Positions 22,840-33,680 of a stretch of 53,801 nucleotides of DNA are shown piece by piece. This stretch comes from Anaerosinus sp. (GTDB taxonomy: Bacteria; Bacillota; Negativicutes; JARBTT01). Numbering within the stretch: position 1 is the first letter of the stretch; each line of letters starts with the position of its first letter. Below the pieces are notes generated by a model. That model was not told the DNA's origin, made no database searches, and saw only the letters and a list, made by a program, of their open reading frames with translations. A program made the position numbers and the translations under genes. The stretch lies in NCBI GenBank assembly GCA_029240055.1, contig JARBTT010000003.1, positions 1 through 53,801 of the forward strand. Reading direction: 5' to 3'.

Positions 22840-23280
22840 ATGAAATTACACGAATTAGCTCCGGCAGCTGGATCTAAAAAAGTACGTACCCGTGTTGGTC
22901 GCGGACTTGGTTCTGGTCTAGGTAAAACATCCGGTAGAGGTCATAAAGGTCAAAATTCTCGTTCCGGCGGTGGTGTTCGTACTGGTTTTGAAGGCGGTCA
23001 AATGCCTCTTTATCGTAGATTACCAAAACGTGGATTCTTTAATGTATTCGGTAGCGAATATGCTGAAGTGAACGTAGAAACATTAAATCGTTTCGAAGAT
23101 GGTTCAACAGTTGATCCTGTTGCTTTAATCGAAGCTGGCGTTCTTAAAAATGTGCATGATGGTGTACGTATTTTAGGTAACGGCGAAATTACGAAGAAAT
23201 TAACTGTAATCGCTAACGGTTTTACCAAATCCGCAGAAGTTAAAATTACAGCGGCTGGCGGAAAAGTCGAGGTGATCTAA
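22840..23280 (+). CDS. rplO: 50S ribosomal protein L15
   Basis: [43 protein letters not shown]. Confidence 0.98.
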   Translation: MKLHELAPAAGSKKVRTRVGRGLGSGLGKTSGRGHKGQNSRSGGGVRTGFEGGQMPLYRRLPKRGFFNVFGSEYAEVNVETLNRFEDGSTVDPVALIEAGVLKNVHDGVRILGNGEITKKLTVIANGFTKSAEVKITAAGGKVEVI

Positions 23281-23281
23281 G

Positions 23282-24538
23282 GTGTTTTCGGCCCTTGCAA
23301 ATATACTCAAGATAACTGAGCTCAGACAAAAAATTGTTTTTACATTAGTAATGTTTGCTATCTTTCGATTAGGAACTCATATTCCTGTTCCAGGTGTAAA
23401 TGCTAATGTGATTGAACAATTGTTCACGAGTGGTAACCTTTTTGGCCTTATGGATTTATTTTCCGGTGGTGCTTTAAGTAAATTCTCAGTGTTTGCAATG
23501 AGTATTACCCCATATATCAATGCTTCGATCATTATGCAGCTCTTAACAGTTGTGGTACCGAAGTTTGAACAATGGTCTAAAGAAGGCGAAGAAGGGCGCA
23601 AGAAAATTACCCAGATTACGCGATACTCTACAGTGGTTTTAGCCTTTATCCAAGCTCTTGGCATGGCATATGGTCTAAAAGCTGCTATTATAAATCCAGG
23701 TGTTGAGTCAATACTATTGATTGCAATTACCTTGACAGCTGGTACTACATTTTTGATGTGGTTAGGTGAGCAAATTACGGCACAAGGCATTGGTAATGGT
23801 ATTTCACTGATTATCTTTGCTGGTATCGTTGCTAGTTTACCAAAAGGCATTGGTACGATTTATAAGTACTTGCAAGCAGGTACGGTTAGTGTTTTCAATG
23901 TTGCATTCTTTGCAATTATCGCTGTTGCTATGGTTGTACTCGTAATTGCGATACAAGAAGGGCAACGTCGTATTCCAGTTCAGTATGCAAAACGTGTAGT
24001 TGGCCGCAAAATGTATGGTGGTCACTCCACACACATTCCGCTTAAAGTTAATCAAGCGGGTGTTATTCCAATAATCTTTGCGTCATCCGTGCTGATGTTT
24101 CCAGTAACTATTGCCCAATTTATTGATGTACCATGGGTAAAGACGATTGCGGGATATTTTGCGTGGGGAACTCCACTTCAGACAGCGATTTATGCGTTGA
24201 TGATTGTATTCTTCACATATTTTTATACTGCGGTTACTGTAAAGATATCGGATATGGCAGAGAATCTGAAAAAATACGGTGGTTTTATTCCGGGATTACG
24301 TCCTGGCAAACCAACGGCAGATTATTTAGACCGCGTTATGACCAGAATTACTCTTGCTGGATCAATATTTCTTGCTTTTATCGCCATACTGCCTAATGTT
24401 GTTGCAACAGCAACCAATATTCAAGGTGTGAATTTTGGTGGTACTGCCCTACTTATTATAGTTGGTGTGGCTCTTGATACTATGAAGCAGATTGAAGCGA
24501 TGGTCTTAATGCGCCATTACCAAGGGTTCATGAAGTAG
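23282..24538 (+). CDS. secY: Preprotein translocase subunit SecY
   Basis: 418 aa, GTG start, multi-TM, ALGIGNG-type and RGGFIPGLRPGKPT-like motifs. Confidence 0.98.
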   Translation: MFSALANILKITELRQKIVFTLVMFAIFRLGTHIPVPGVNANVIEQLFTSGNLFGLMDLFSGGALSKFSVFAMSITPYINASIIMQLLTVVVPKFEQWSKEGEEGRKKITQITRYSTVVLAFIQALGMAYGLKAAIINPGVESILLIAITLTAGTTFLMWLGEQITAQGIGNGISLIIFAGIVASLPKGIGTIYKYLQAGTVSVFNVAFFAIIAVAMVVLVIAIQEGQRRIPVQYAKRVVGRKMYGGHSTHIPLKVNQAGVIPIIFASSVLMFPVTIAQFIDVPWVKTIAGYFAWGTPLQTAIYALMIVFFTYFYTAVTVKISDMAENLKKYGGFIPGLRPGKPTADYLDRVMTRITLAGSIFLAFIAILPNVVATATNIQGVNFGGTALLIIVGVALDTMKQIEAMVLMRHYQGFMK

Positions 24539-24554
24539 GGGGGAGGAATTTTAG

Positions 24555-25202
24555 ATGTATATCCTATTAATGGGACCGCCAGGTGCTGGTAAAGGCACAC
24601 AAGCGGCAATGCTAGTGGATAAGTTTGGTATTCCACATATTTCTACAGGAGATATGTTCCGTGCTGCTGTAAAAGAGGGAACCGAACTTGGTAAACAAGC
24701 AAAAGCATGTATGGATGCTGGACAATTGGTTCCAGACAGTGTAACAATCGGTATTGTAAAAGAACGTTTGGCTAAGCCAGATTGTAAAAAAGGTTTTATT
24801 TTAGATGGTTTTCCTCGTACCCTTGAGCAAGCAAATGCTCTTGATGCTACGCTAGGTGAATTACAAATAAAACTTGATCGCGTAGTAAATATCAGTGTAC
24901 CGGCTGAGGATTTAATCAGCCGTGCAACTGGTCGCCGGATTTGTAGAGGTTGTGGAGCTACGTATCATGTAGCTTACAATCCAACTGCAAAAGAAGGTAT
25001 ATGCGATAAATGTAGCGGTGAGACATACCAGCGAGATGATGATAGCGAAGCTACCATGACAAAACGTCTTACAGTGTATTCTTCACAGACAAAGCCGCTC
25101 ATTCAATACTATCAAGATAACGGTTTATATACTGAAATTGATGGCAAACAGTCTATTGATAAAGTACTTGCCGATGTTGTTGCTAGCTTGAGGGGCCAAT
25201 AA
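24555..25202 (+). CDS. adk: Adenylate kinase
   Basis: [17 protein letters not shown]; zinc-type lid CRGCGATYH...CDKCSG. Confidence 0.98.
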   Translation: MYILLMGPPGAGKGTQAAMLVDKFGIPHISTGDMFRAAVKEGTELGKQAKACMDAGQLVPDSVTIGIVKERLAKPDCKKGFILDGFPRTLEQANALDATLGELQIKLDRVVNISVPAEDLISRATGRRICRGCGATYHVAYNPTAKEGICDKCSGETYQRDDDSEATMTKRLTVYSSQTKPLIQYYQDNGLYTEIDGKQSIDKVLADVVASLRGQ

Positions 25203-25204
25203 GG

Positions 25205-25951
25205 ATGATCATCCTAAAGTCTGATCGAGAAATCGATTACATGCGAGATGCCGGTAAGATAGTGGCGGATACGCTGGTTGAAGTTAAAAACGCTGTTAAG
25301 CCGGGAGTTAGTACACTCGAGCTTGATAAAATTGCCGAGAAATATATACGAAGTTGTGGTGCAATTCCAGCTTTTAAAGGCTATGGTGGTTTTCCAGCGA
25401 GCATCTGTACTTCTATTAATGAAGAAGTTGTTCATGGAATACCTAGTTTAAAAAAGTTAAAAAATGGAGATAATGTCAGTACTGATATAGGTGCGGTAAT
25501 AAATGGATTTAATGGCGATTCTGCGAAGACCTTTTCTGTTGGAGAGGTCAGCGTAGAAATGCAACAACTTCTTGATGTTACCGAACAATCTCTATACAAA
25601 GGTATTGAAAAAGCAATAGCTGGTAATCGTCTCGGAGATATATCTAATGCTGTTCAAACCTTTGCAGAAAAGTATAGTTACGGAATAGTACGTGACTATG
25701 TTGGGCATGGCATTGGCAGAAAAATGCATGAAGATCCTCAGATTCCGAATTACGGTTCGGCTGGTCGCGGCCCACGATTAAAATCTGGTATGACATTAGC
25801 GATAGAGCCGATGATAAATCTAGGAACCCACGAAGTGAAGACATTAGATGATGATTGGACGGTTATTACTAAGGATCGAAAACCTTCGGCACATTTCGAG
25901 CATACCATCGCAATTATTGATGATAAGCCAGAAATTTTAACAAAATGCTAA
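25205..25951 (+). CDS. map: Type I methionine aminopeptidase
   Basis: 248 aa; [55 protein letters not shown]. Confidence 0.98.
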   Translation: MIILKSDREIDYMRDAGKIVADTLVEVKNAVKPGVSTLELDKIAEKYIRSCGAIPAFKGYGGFPASICTSINEEVVHGIPSLKKLKNGDNVSTDIGAVINGFNGDSAKTFSVGEVSVEMQQLLDVTEQSLYKGIEKAIAGNRLGDISNAVQTFAEKYSYGIVRDYVGHGIGRKMHEDPQIPNYGSAGRGPRLKSGMTLAIEPMINLGTHEVKTLDDDWTVITKDRKPSAHFEHTIAIIDDKPEILTKC

Positions 25952-25963
25952 GGGGGAACCTCA

Positions 25964-26239
25964 GTGTCACTAGTTCAAACCATTTCAGTAGGTCAGGTTG
26001 TTGAAAGTATTACAGGTCGTGATGCTGAAACTATTTACTTGGTCGTTGGAATAAATGGTAGAAATGTTTTTTTGTCTGATGGCAGAGAGCGTTCTATTAT
26101 TAAGCCAAAAAAGAAAAACATTCGGCATGTCAAAGTTTACGAGCGGATTTCAAAAGCTGTGGCAGATAGCCTCATTAGTAGCCGAAAGGTTACGGATGAA
26201 GATATTCGCCACGCTATCGCAAATTTGCAACCCAGATAA
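25964..26239 (+). CDS. KOW/L14e-like RNA-binding protein
   Basis: 91 aa between map and inf[23 protein letters not shown]. Confidence 0.75.
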   Translation: MSLVQTISVGQVVESITGRDAETIYLVVGINGRNVFLSDGRERSIIKPKKKNIRHVKVYERISKAVADSLISSRKVTDEDIRHAIANLQPR

Positions 26240-26271
26240 TTTGTGACAAGCGGACGAGGAGGAGAAATCTC

Positions 26272-26490
26272 ATGTCCAAACAAGACGTAATTGAGGTTGA
26301 AGGTACAGTTCTTGAAGCATTGCCTAATGCAATGTTTCAAGTAGAATTAGAAAATGGTCATGTTGTATTGGCACATGTTTCAGGTAAAATTCGTATGAAT
26401 TTCATTCGTATCCTACCTGGTGATAAAGTTACTATTGAACTTACGCCATATGATTTAAAACGTGGCCGTATAACCTACCGTTTCAAATAG
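26272..26490 (+). CDS. infA: Translation initiation factor IF-1
   Basis: [53 protein letters not shown]. Confidence 0.99.
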   Translation: MSKQDVIEVEGTVLEALPNAMFQVELENGHVVLAHVSGKIRMNFIRILPGDKVTIELTPYDLKRGRITYRFK

Positions 26491-26556
26491 TCTTTTTGCT
26501 GGCTGAGGTTCGGCTTCAGACAAATGAATTGACAATGTAAGAAAAGGGGGCATTAG

Positions 26557-26673
<117 letters not shown>

Positions 26674-26695
26674 TTAAGAAGGAGGTGCTGAATAT

Positions 26696-27073
26696 ATGGC
26701 ACGTATTGCCGGAGTAGATTTACCTCGCGATAAGAGAGTTGAGATTTCTTTAACATACATCTTTGGTATTGGTCTTACTACTTCCCAAGCTATTTTAGCA
26801 GCTACTGGTATCAGTCCTGATACTCGTACTCGCGATTTAACTGAAGAAGAAGTTGCAAAACTTCGTGAGGCTATTGATAAAAACTATAGAGTAGAAGGCG
26901 ACTTACGTCGTGAAGTATCTCTAAATATTAAACGCTTAGTTGAAATTGGCTGCTACCGTGGTAGAAGACATCGTATGGGTCTACCAGTTAGAGGTCAAAA
27001 AACTAAGACTAACGCTCGTACTCGTAAAGGTCCAAAAAGAGCTGTTGGTGGCAAAAAGAAATTAGTTAAGTAA
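26696..27073 (+). CDS. rpsM: 30S ribosomal protein S13
   Basis: [26 protein letters not shown]. Confidence 0.98.
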   Translation: MARIAGVDLPRDKRVEISLTYIFGIGLTTSQAILAATGISPDTRTRDLTEEEVAKLREAIDKNYRVEGDLRREVSLNIKRLVEIGCYRGRRHRMGLPVRGQKTKTNARTRKGPKRAVGGKKKLVK

Positions 27074-27087
27074 GGGAGGGTTAAGCA

Positions 27088-27480
27088 TTGGTAGCTAAAA
27101 AAGTTGCTAGACCAAAAAGAAGAGAACGTAAAAATATCGAGCATGGTATTGCTCATATCCGTTCTACTTTTAACAATACAATCGTAACAATTACCGATAC
27201 AAACGGTAATGCATTATCATGGGCTAGTGCAGGTGGTCTTGGTTTTAGAGGATCACGTAAAAGCACTCCATTCGCAGCTCAAATGGCAGCTGAAGTTGCA
27301 GCAAAAGCAGCTATGGAACATGGTCTTAAACAAGTAGAAGTATTTGTAAAAGGTCCTGGATCAGGTCGTGAAGCAGCAATCAGATCATTACAAGCGACTG
27401 GTTTGGAAGTTAATTTAATTAAAGATGTAACTCCAATCCCTCATAACGGATGTCGCCCACCAAAACGTAGAAGAGTTTAA
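27088..27480 (+). CDS. rpsK: 30S ribosomal protein S11
   Basis: [22 protein letters not shown]. Confidence 0.98.
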   Translation: MVAKKVARPKRRERKNIEHGIAHIRSTFNNTIVTITDTNGNALSWASAGGLGFRGSRKSTPFAAQMAAEVAAKAAMEHGLKQVEVFVKGPGSGREAAIRSLQATGLEVNLIKDVTPIPHNGCRPPKRRRV

Positions 27481-27498
27481 TAGGAGGTGCAAATATAG

Positions 27499-28092
27499 AT
27501 GGCAATTGATAGAGTTCCTGCTCTAAAAAGATGCAGAGCACTTGGCATTGAACCAGCTGTTGTAGGTTTGAGTAAATCTTCCAAACGTCAACCTAAACGC
27601 GCTGGCAAAAAAATGAGTGAATACGGAATCCAACTTAGAGAAAAACAAAAAGCAAAGTTCATATATGGTGTTTTAGAAAAACCATTTAGATCTTATTATG
27701 ACAAGGCTAAAAAAATGCCTGGCGTTACTGGTGAAAATTTACTAGTAATTCTTGAAAGAAGACTTGATAATGTTGTTTATCGTTTAGGCTTAGCTTCTAC
27801 TCGTAGACAATCTCGTCAACTTGTTTCCCATGGTCATATCCTTGTTAACGGCAAACGTCTTGATATTCCTTCAGCTTTAGTAAAAGCTGGCGACGTTATT
27901 TCTATTAAAGAAAATAGCGTTTCAAATGAATTCTTTAAAGGCGTGGCAGAATCATTTGATTCATTAAGTACACCAGCTTGGATTACTGTTGATGCTCAAA
28001 ACTTAAGTGGTACAGTTACAAGATTCCCTAACCGTGATGAAATTGATGTACCTGTTGAAGAACAAATGATCGTTGAATTGTACTCCAGATAA
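27499..28092 (+). CDS. rpsD: 30S ribosomal protein S4 (lacks the N-terminal four-Cys zinc motif)
   Basis: 197 aa; KMSEYGIQLREKQKAKFIYGVLEKPFRSYY; S4 domain. Confidence 0.97.
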   Translation: MAIDRVPALKRCRALGIEPAVVGLSKSSKRQPKRAGKKMSEYGIQLREKQKAKFIYGVLEKPFRSYYDKAKKMPGVTGENLLVILERRLDNVVYRLGLASTRRQSRQLVSHGHILVNGKRLDIPSALVKAGDVISIKENSVSNEFFKGVAESFDSLSTPAWITVDAQNLSGTVTRFPNRDEIDVPVEEQMIVELYSR

Positions 28093-28155
28093 TGTACCCT
28101 CGCCGTGGGTATGGCGTAACGTGGTATTGCGCATAAATGAGGAGGGTTATTCCAG

Positions 28156-29115
28156 ATGATCGAAATCGAAAAACCGAAGATTGAGATAGTGGAAATTAGT
28201 GAAGATTGTCGTTATGGCAAATTTGTCTGCGAACCTTTAGAACGTGGATATGGTACTACTTTTGGTAACAGTTTGCGCCGCATCTTATTATCGTCTTTGC
28301 AAGGTGCAGCCGTTACATCCGTTAGGATTGAAGGTGTACTTCATGAGTTTTCTACGATTCCTGGTGTTCGGGAAGACGTTACTAATATCATTTTAAATCT
28401 AAAATCACTTTGCTTAAAAATGCACAGTGAAGAAGCAAAAGTAATCAGAGTGGAAGTAACTGGTGAAAAAACTATAACAGCTGGTGATATTATCACTGAT
28501 CCAGATGTTGAGATACTAAACCCTGAATTACATTTGGCAACAGTAGATGCTAGCGGCTCATTGAAAATGGAACTTACCGTTGAACGTGGCCGTGGGTATA
28601 TTCCTGCTGATAAGAATAAGAAACCTGATCATGTGATCGGTATTATTCCTATTGATTCCATTTTTTCGCCAATCCAGAGAGTTAACTATGGTGTTACTGA
28701 CACTCGTGTAGGTAATATCACTGATTTCGACAAGTTAACTCTGGAAGTATGGACTGATGGTAGTATAAGACCGGAAGAAGCAGTTAGTAAATCGGCAAGT
28801 ATTATGATTGCTCATCTTAAACTATTCCAGAACATGGCCGGGGCTCCTCCGGAAGACGATGAAGCTGAAAGAACATTTACTGAAGCTCCTGATAATGGCG
28901 TTTCTAAAACATTAGAAATGACTATTGAGGATTTAGATTTATCTGTTCGTTCTTATAATTGCTTAAAGAGAGCTGGTATCAACACCGTTGCAGAGTTGGC
29001 TCAAAAAAGTGAAGACGACATGATGAAAGTGAGAAATCTTGGTCGCAAGTCTCTTGAAGAAGTGAAAAAGAAACTACAAGAACTAGATTTAACACTTATC
29101 GAATTTGAAGAGTAG
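28156..29115 (+). CDS. rpoA: RNA polymerase alpha subunit
   Basis: 319 aa; [32 protein letters not shown]-terminal [13 protein letters not shown]. Confidence 0.99.
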   Translation: MIEIEKPKIEIVEISEDCRYGKFVCEPLERGYGTTFGNSLRRILLSSLQGAAVTSVRIEGVLHEFSTIPGVREDVTNIILNLKSLCLKMHSEEAKVIRVEVTGEKTITAGDIITDPDVEILNPELHLATVDASGSLKMELTVERGRGYIPADKNKKPDHVIGIIPIDSIFSPIQRVNYGVTDTRVGNITDFDKLTLEVWTDGSIRPEEAVSKSASIMIAHLKLFQNMAGAPPEDDEAERTFTEAPDNGVSKTLEMTIEDLDLSVRSYNCLKRAGINTVAELAQKSEDDMMKVRNLGRKSLEEVKKKLQELDLTLIEFEE

Positions 29116-29129
29116 GAGAATCGAAGAGT

Positions 29130-29468
29130 ATGGGCTACAGAAAATTAGGACGTGACTCAAGTGCACGTAAAGCATTATTTCGTAGTATTCTAACTTCCTT
29201 TTTCCAATATGAACGCATTGAAACTACTGAAGCGAAAGCAAAAGAAATTAGCGGTCTTGCTGATCAATTAATTACTTTAGCTAAACGTGGCGACTTACAT
29301 GCTCGCCGTCAAGTAATTGCGCGTCTTATGGATGAAGAAGTAGCTAGAAAACTATTTGACACAATAGCACCTAAGTACAGCGAACGCCAAGGTGGTTACA
29401 CTCGTGTACTTAAACTTGGTCCTCGTCGTGGCGATGCTGCGCCGATGGCAATTATTGAATTAGTGTAA
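29130..29468 (+). CDS. rplQ: 50S ribosomal protein L17
   Basis: [40 protein letters not shown]. Confidence 0.98.
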   Translation: MGYRKLGRDSSARKALFRSILTSFFQYERIETTEAKAKEISGLADQLITLAKRGDLHARRQVIARLMDEEVARKLFDTIAPKYSERQGGYTRVLKLGPRRGDAAPMAIIELV

Positions 29469-29490
29469 TACTTAAAAGGCGGCCTTGTGG

Positions 29491-29561
29491 TCGCCTTTAT
29501 TGGTATACAAAAGAAAATGTTTCAAAGGTTTCTTTTGCGTACCAATAAAGGCGATTTTTTT
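29491..29561 (+). terminator. Long rho-independent terminator between rplQ and ecfA1, overlapped by an alternative upstream hairpin
   Basis: TCGCCTTTATTGGTA-ta-CAAAAGAAA / TTTCTTTTG-cg-TACCAATAAAGGCGA then T7; upstream hairpin 29475-29498 shares its 5' arm. Confidence 0.85.
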
Positions 29562-29589
29562 GTATGAGAGGCGATAAAGGAGCAACGCG

Positions 29590-30429
29590 ATGAATCAGTT
29601 GATTAAAGTAGAAAATTTACAATATATATACAATGAAAATATGGCAAATGAATTTATTGCTCTTCATGATCTTAACTTAACAATTCATGAGGGTGAATTT
29701 GTAGCGATCATTGGAACCAATGGTTCGGGAAAATCTACACTGGCAAAGCATTTTAATGCACTTTTATTACCAACAAGTGGCAGTTGTATAATTGACGGTA
29801 TCGAGACCAATTCCAGCGATAAGCTATGGGCGATTCGGCAAAAAGTTGGGATGGTATTTCAAAATCCTGATAATCAAATCGTTGCAACTTTAGTTGAGGA
29901 AGATATTGCTTTTGGGCCAGAAAACTTAGGTGTGCCAAGCGATGAAATCAAAAGTAGAGTCGATAATGCGCTCAGAGCCGTTGGCATGGAAGAATATCGT
30001 AAACATGCCCCACATCTGCTTTCAGGTGGTCAAAAGCAGCGTGTTGCCATTGCTGGAGCACTTGCGATGCAAACCAAGTGCTTAGTACTTGATGAACCAA
30101 CAGCAATGCTCGATCCACAAGGTAGATTAGAAGTTTTAGAAACAGTAAAAAACTTACACAAGAGATTGGGGATTACGATTGTTTATATTACGCATTTTAT
30201 GGAAGAGGCTGTTGAAGCAGATCGGGTTATTGTGATGAAGAATGGCAGCGTTTTAGATGATGGAGCGCCGCGTGCTATCTTTACGCAAGTGAAAAAATTA
30301 AAAGAACTTGGTCTGGATGTGCCCCTAGCTGCACAAGTTGCCTATCAACTTAGAAAGACTGGTATTAAGTTACCAGCTGATATCATTACAGATGAAGAAT
30401 TGGTGGTGGCATTATGTCAATCATTTTAA
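29590..30429 (+). CDS. ecfA1: ECF transporter ATPase subunit A1
   Basis: Walker A GTNGSGKST, LSGGQKQRVAIAGALA; position after rplQ. Confidence 0.96.
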   Translation: MNQLIKVENLQYIYNENMANEFIALHDLNLTIHEGEFVAIIGTNGSGKSTLAKHFNALLLPTSGSCIIDGIETNSSDKLWAIRQKVGMVFQNPDNQIVATLVEEDIAFGPENLGVPSDEIKSRVDNALRAVGMEEYRKHAPHLLSGGQKQRVAIAGALAMQTKCLVLDEPTAMLDPQGRLEVLETVKNLHKRLGITIVYITHFMEEAVEADRVIVMKNGSVLDDGAPRAIFTQVKKLKELGLDVPLAAQVAYQLRKTGIKLPADIITDEELVVALCQSF

Positions 30430-31277
30430 AAAATGCGACCTATACCTATATGGCGAAAACTCCTTTTGAACGGACAGCAATCAAAGATATCAATTTAGAA
30501 ATTAGCGAAGGCGAATTTGTTGCTATCATTGGTCATACTGGTTCCGGAAAATCTACGCTAGTACAACATCTCAACGGTTTATTAAAACCAAATCAAGGGA
30601 TGGTAATGGTAAATGGAGTTGATTTACACCAAAAAGGGGAAGCGGCAAAGGCCGCAAAACGTAGAGTTGGGATGGTTTTTCAATATCCAGAGCATCAGCT
30701 TTTTGAAGAAACAGTGTATGCTGATATTGCATTTGGCCCTAAAAATTTGGGCTGTCCAGAAGAAGAAGTCGATAAACGGGTTCGAAGGGCTATGGAGTTT
30801 GTTCATTTAGATTTTGCTACCTACCAAGATCGTTCTCCTTTTCAGCTAAGTGGTGGGCAAATGCGACGTGTGGCCATTGCTGGTGTGGTGGCACTGCAAC
30901 CACAATATCTTATTTTAGATGAACCAGCGGCTGGCCTTGATCCTTGTGGTCGCGATGATATTTTTACAAAACTGATCGATTTACATAAAAAAACAGAGAC
31001 AACTATTATTTTGGTGTCCCATAATATGGATGATGTTGCCAAAATGGCAAATAGGTTGATCGTCATGCATGAAGGCGAAATTAGCCTAGATGGACCACCA
31101 CAAGAAATATTTAAACACACAGAAGCATTAAAGGCAGCCGGTGTTGATGTGCCACAGGTGACAGCTTTATTAAATCGATTAAAGGTTGCTGGACTAGATA
31201 TTGATGAACACATTTTAACTGTTGACGATGCCGTAGAAAGCATTGTTGCCTCATTGAGGAGGAAAAAATCTTGCTAA
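30414..31277 (+). CDS. ecfA2: ECF transporter ATPase subunit A2
   Basis: Walker A GHTGSGKST, LSGGQMRRVAIAGVVALQP; overlaps ecfA1 end. Confidence 0.96.
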   Translation: MSIILKNATYTYMAKTPFERTAIKDINLEISEGEFVAIIGHTGSGKSTLVQHLNGLLKPNQGMVMVNGVDLHQKGEAAKAAKRRVGMVFQYPEHQLFEETVYADIAFGPKNLGCPEEEVDKRVRRAMEFVHLDFATYQDRSPFQLSGGQMRRVAIAGVVALQPQYLILDEPAAGLDPCGRDDIFTKLIDLHKKTETTIILVSHNMDDVAKMANRLIVMHEGEISLDGPPQEIFKHTEALKAAGVDVPQVTALLNRLKVAGLDIDEHILTVDDAVESIVASLRRKKSC

Positions 31278-32074
31278 CAGATATCACAATCGGGCAATAT
31301 TTCCCGGGCAATTCGTTAGTGCATCGACTAGATCCACGAATGAAAATTATGTCTTTATTACTCTTAATTACAGCTATTTTTATCGTGAATACGCCAATGG
31401 CGTATGGTCTTATTTGTTTTTTCACCCTAGTTACTATTCTTTTATCAAAGGTGCCAATGATGATGGTGATCAAATCAATCAAGCCGTTATGGTGGATTAT
31501 TATATTTACCGTATTGATTCATATTTTTACAACGCCAGGAGAAGCGATTGCTAAGGTGTGGATTTTATCTATTACACAAGAAGGTATACAGCAAGCGGCG
31601 CTGATGTCAATCAGGTTAATTCTATTAATCATATTGTCATCGCTATTAACCTTTACGACATCACCAATCACGTTAACAGATGCTTTGGAGAAGTTACTAA
31701 CCCCCTTCAAAAAATTTGGATTGCCAGCGCATGAGTTGGCGATGATGATGACAATTGCGCTTCGATTTATTCCTACCTTATTAGAAGAAACTGAGCGTAT
31801 CATGAAGGCACAAGAAGCTAGGGGGGCAGATTTTAGCTCTGGTAGTATTGTAAAACGTGTCAAAGGCATGATTCCGTTACTTGTACCACTTTTTATTAGT
31901 GCTTTTCGCAGAGCGGATGATTTAGCGGTTGCCATGGAAGCTCGGTGTTATCGTGGTGGAGAAAATAGAACAAGAATGAAAGTATTATGCATAACTTCAG
32001 TCGATTATAAAGCAGGGATTGTTATGATTGCGCTTTTAATTGGTTTATTTGTGCTGAAGGTACATGGTTTATAA
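31271..32074 (+). CDS. ecfT: ECF transporter transmembrane subunit T
   Basis: LVHRLDPRMKIMSLLLLITAIF; AQEARGADFSSGS; AMEARCYRGG. Confidence 0.96.
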   Translation: MLTDITIGQYFPGNSLVHRLDPRMKIMSLLLLITAIFIVNTPMAYGLICFFTLVTILLSKVPMMMVIKSIKPLWWIIIFTVLIHIFTTPGEAIAKVWILSITQEGIQQAALMSIRLILLIILSSLLTFTTSPITLTDALEKLLTPFKKFGLPAHELAMMMTIALRFIPTLLEETERIMKAQEARGADFSSGSIVKRVKGMIPLLVPLFISAFRRADDLAVAMEARCYRGGENRTRMKVLCITSVDYKAGIVMIALLIGLFVLKVHGL

Positions 32075-32846
32075 AATGAAAGAACAAGCTTATGATCCAG
32101 AAGAAAAAAAAATACGCAATATTAAATTAATCCTTGCTTATGACGGTGGCAAGTATCATGGTTTTCAACGGCAGAACAATGCAATATCGGTGCAGAATGT
32201 ATTAGAAAAAAAATTAGCGATTGTTTTTGGCGGAGAAATAAAACTTGCGGCCTCAGGAAGAACGGATGCTGGAGTGCACGCCTATGGGCAGGTCGTTAAC
32301 TTTTTGACAGAAGGAACGATTCCAATTGATCGCGTGGTGAGGGCTATCAATAGTCATTTACCAGCGGATATTGTGGTGCGCTCTGCAGAGGAAGTTGCAC
32401 TAGATTTTAGTGCACGTCACTGTGCCAAGGATAAAGTTTATATTTATAAAATTCAACAAGGTGAAGTATTAGATCCATTCAAGCGCCAATATGCATGGTA
32501 TATTCGCAAAGAGTTAGATGTGGATAAAATGAATAAAGCGATGCGATATATTGTGGGAACGTATGACTTTTCGGCATTTCGTGCAGTTGGTAGTGCCCCG
32601 ATGCATCCAGTTCGTACAATCTTTGAAGCAAACTGTAAGCTTCAAGGGGATACGATTGAATTTCTTTTTTGGGGGAATGGGTTTCTCTATCATATGGTGC
32701 GTAACCTCGTAGGCACGCTTGTGAATGTCGGTAAAGGTAAGACTACACTAGAGGGCTTCAAAGTCATCTTAGAGGGGAAAGATAGGAAAAAGGCAGGTAT
32801 GACTGCCCCAGCGCAAGGTCTCTATTTAAAAGAGGTAAATTATTAA
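32064..32846 (+). CDS. truA: tRNA pseudouridine(38-40) synthase (start may be 32076)
   Basis: LAYDGGKYHGFQRQNNAISVQ; ASGRTDAGVHAYGQV; FLYHMVRNLVGTLVNVGKGK. Confidence 0.97.
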   Translation: MVYKMKEQAYDPEEKKIRNIKLILAYDGGKYHGFQRQNNAISVQNVLEKKLAIVFGGEIKLAASGRTDAGVHAYGQVVNFLTEGTIPIDRVVRAINSHLPADIVVRSAEEVALDFSARHCAKDKVYIYKIQQGEVLDPFKRQYAWYIRKELDVDKMNKAMRYIVGTYDFSAFRAVGSAPMHPVRTIFEANCKLQGDTIEFLFWGNGFLYHMVRNLVGTLVNVGKGKTTLEGFKVILEGKDRKKAGMTAPAQGLYLKEVNY

Positions 32847-33006
32847 GTTAATTTTATAAAATAAATGGATACCAAGTGATCGTTTAAAAATTAATGTCAC
32901 TTAGGTGAAAAAGAAAAATTTTGCGGTGATTATTGAATATTTTAATTTATTTGTAGAAACACTATACAAATTGATTGGATATTGATATAATATTTAATGT
33001 TGTTAA

Positions 33007-33031
33007 TTATCCACAGGAAATGTGTGGATAA
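33007..33031. promoter_or_regulatory. Inverted pair of perfect 9-mer DnaA-box sequences
   Basis: TTATCCACA (33007-33015) and TGTGGATAA (33023-33031), 7-bp spacer. Confidence 0.6.
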
Positions 33032-33071
33032 AGATATGGTAGTTACATAATGAAAATTTAATAGAAATAGC

Positions 33072-33100
33072 TTGACAATACTTGCTATTTTTATTAAAAT
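33072..33100 (+). promoter_or_regulatory. Promoter of rplM-rpsI
   Basis: TTGACA (33072-33077), 17-bp spacer, TAAAAT (33095-33100). Confidence 0.75.
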
Positions 33101-33106
33101 GTTTTT

Positions 33107-33210
33107 ATGAGGCTTTTACCGAGATTTCCATTAGCCCCGGAAGTCAGGACAAATCTTCACAATGATGATTTTATGATTTGAACTTTAGAAAGTTTGTGAC
33201 AAGGAGGGGA
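33107..33210 (+). ncRNA. Candidate L13-type ribosomal leader upstream of rplM
   Basis: About 110-nt 5'UTR with alternative pairings AGATTT(33122-33127):AAATCT(33151-33156) versus CAAATC(33150-33155):GATTTG(33175-33180). Confidence 0.45.
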
Positions 33211-33217
33211 ATGTCGA

Positions 33218-33658
33218 ATGAAAACAACGTTTATGGCAAACGTATCCAACATCGAACGTAAATGGTACGTTGTAGACGCTGAAGGTAAAACTGTAGGTAG
33301 ATTAGCTGCTGAAGTTGCGAAAGTGCTTCGTGGTAAACATAAACCAACTTTTACACCTCATGTTGATACTGGTGACCATGTCATCGTTATCAATGCAGAT
33401 AAAGTAGTATTCACTGGTAAGAAATTAATCCAAAAGACTTATTTCCGTCATTCTGGATATCCAGGAGGAACTACGTTTACAACAGCTGGCAAAATGTTAG
33501 CTACTAGACCTGAAAGAGTCGTTGAAATGGCTGTTAAAGGTATGTTACCTAAGAATAGATTAGGTGCACAAATGTATACAAAATTAAACGTATATGCTGG
33601 AGCTGAGCATCCACATGCTGCTCAAAAACCAGAAGTACTTGAAATTAATATAAGATAA
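33218..33658 (+). CDS. rplM: 50S ribosomal protein L13
   Basis: [40 protein letters not shown]. Confidence 0.98.
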   Translation: MKTTFMANVSNIERKWYVVDAEGKTVGRLAAEVAKVLRGKHKPTFTPHVDTGDHVIVINADKVVFTGKKLIQKTYFRHSGYPGGTTFTTAGKMLATRPERVVEMAVKGMLPKNRLGAQMYTKLNVYAGAEHPHAAQKPEVLEINIR

Positions 33659-33680
33659 TACTGGAAGGAGGAACATTTTA

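Noticed and set aside
23377-23850. 157-aa minus-strand ORF opposite secY, and other antisense ORFs over ribosomal, ecf, fec and arg genes
   Set aside because: Shadow ORFs of well-supported coding genes on the opposite strand.
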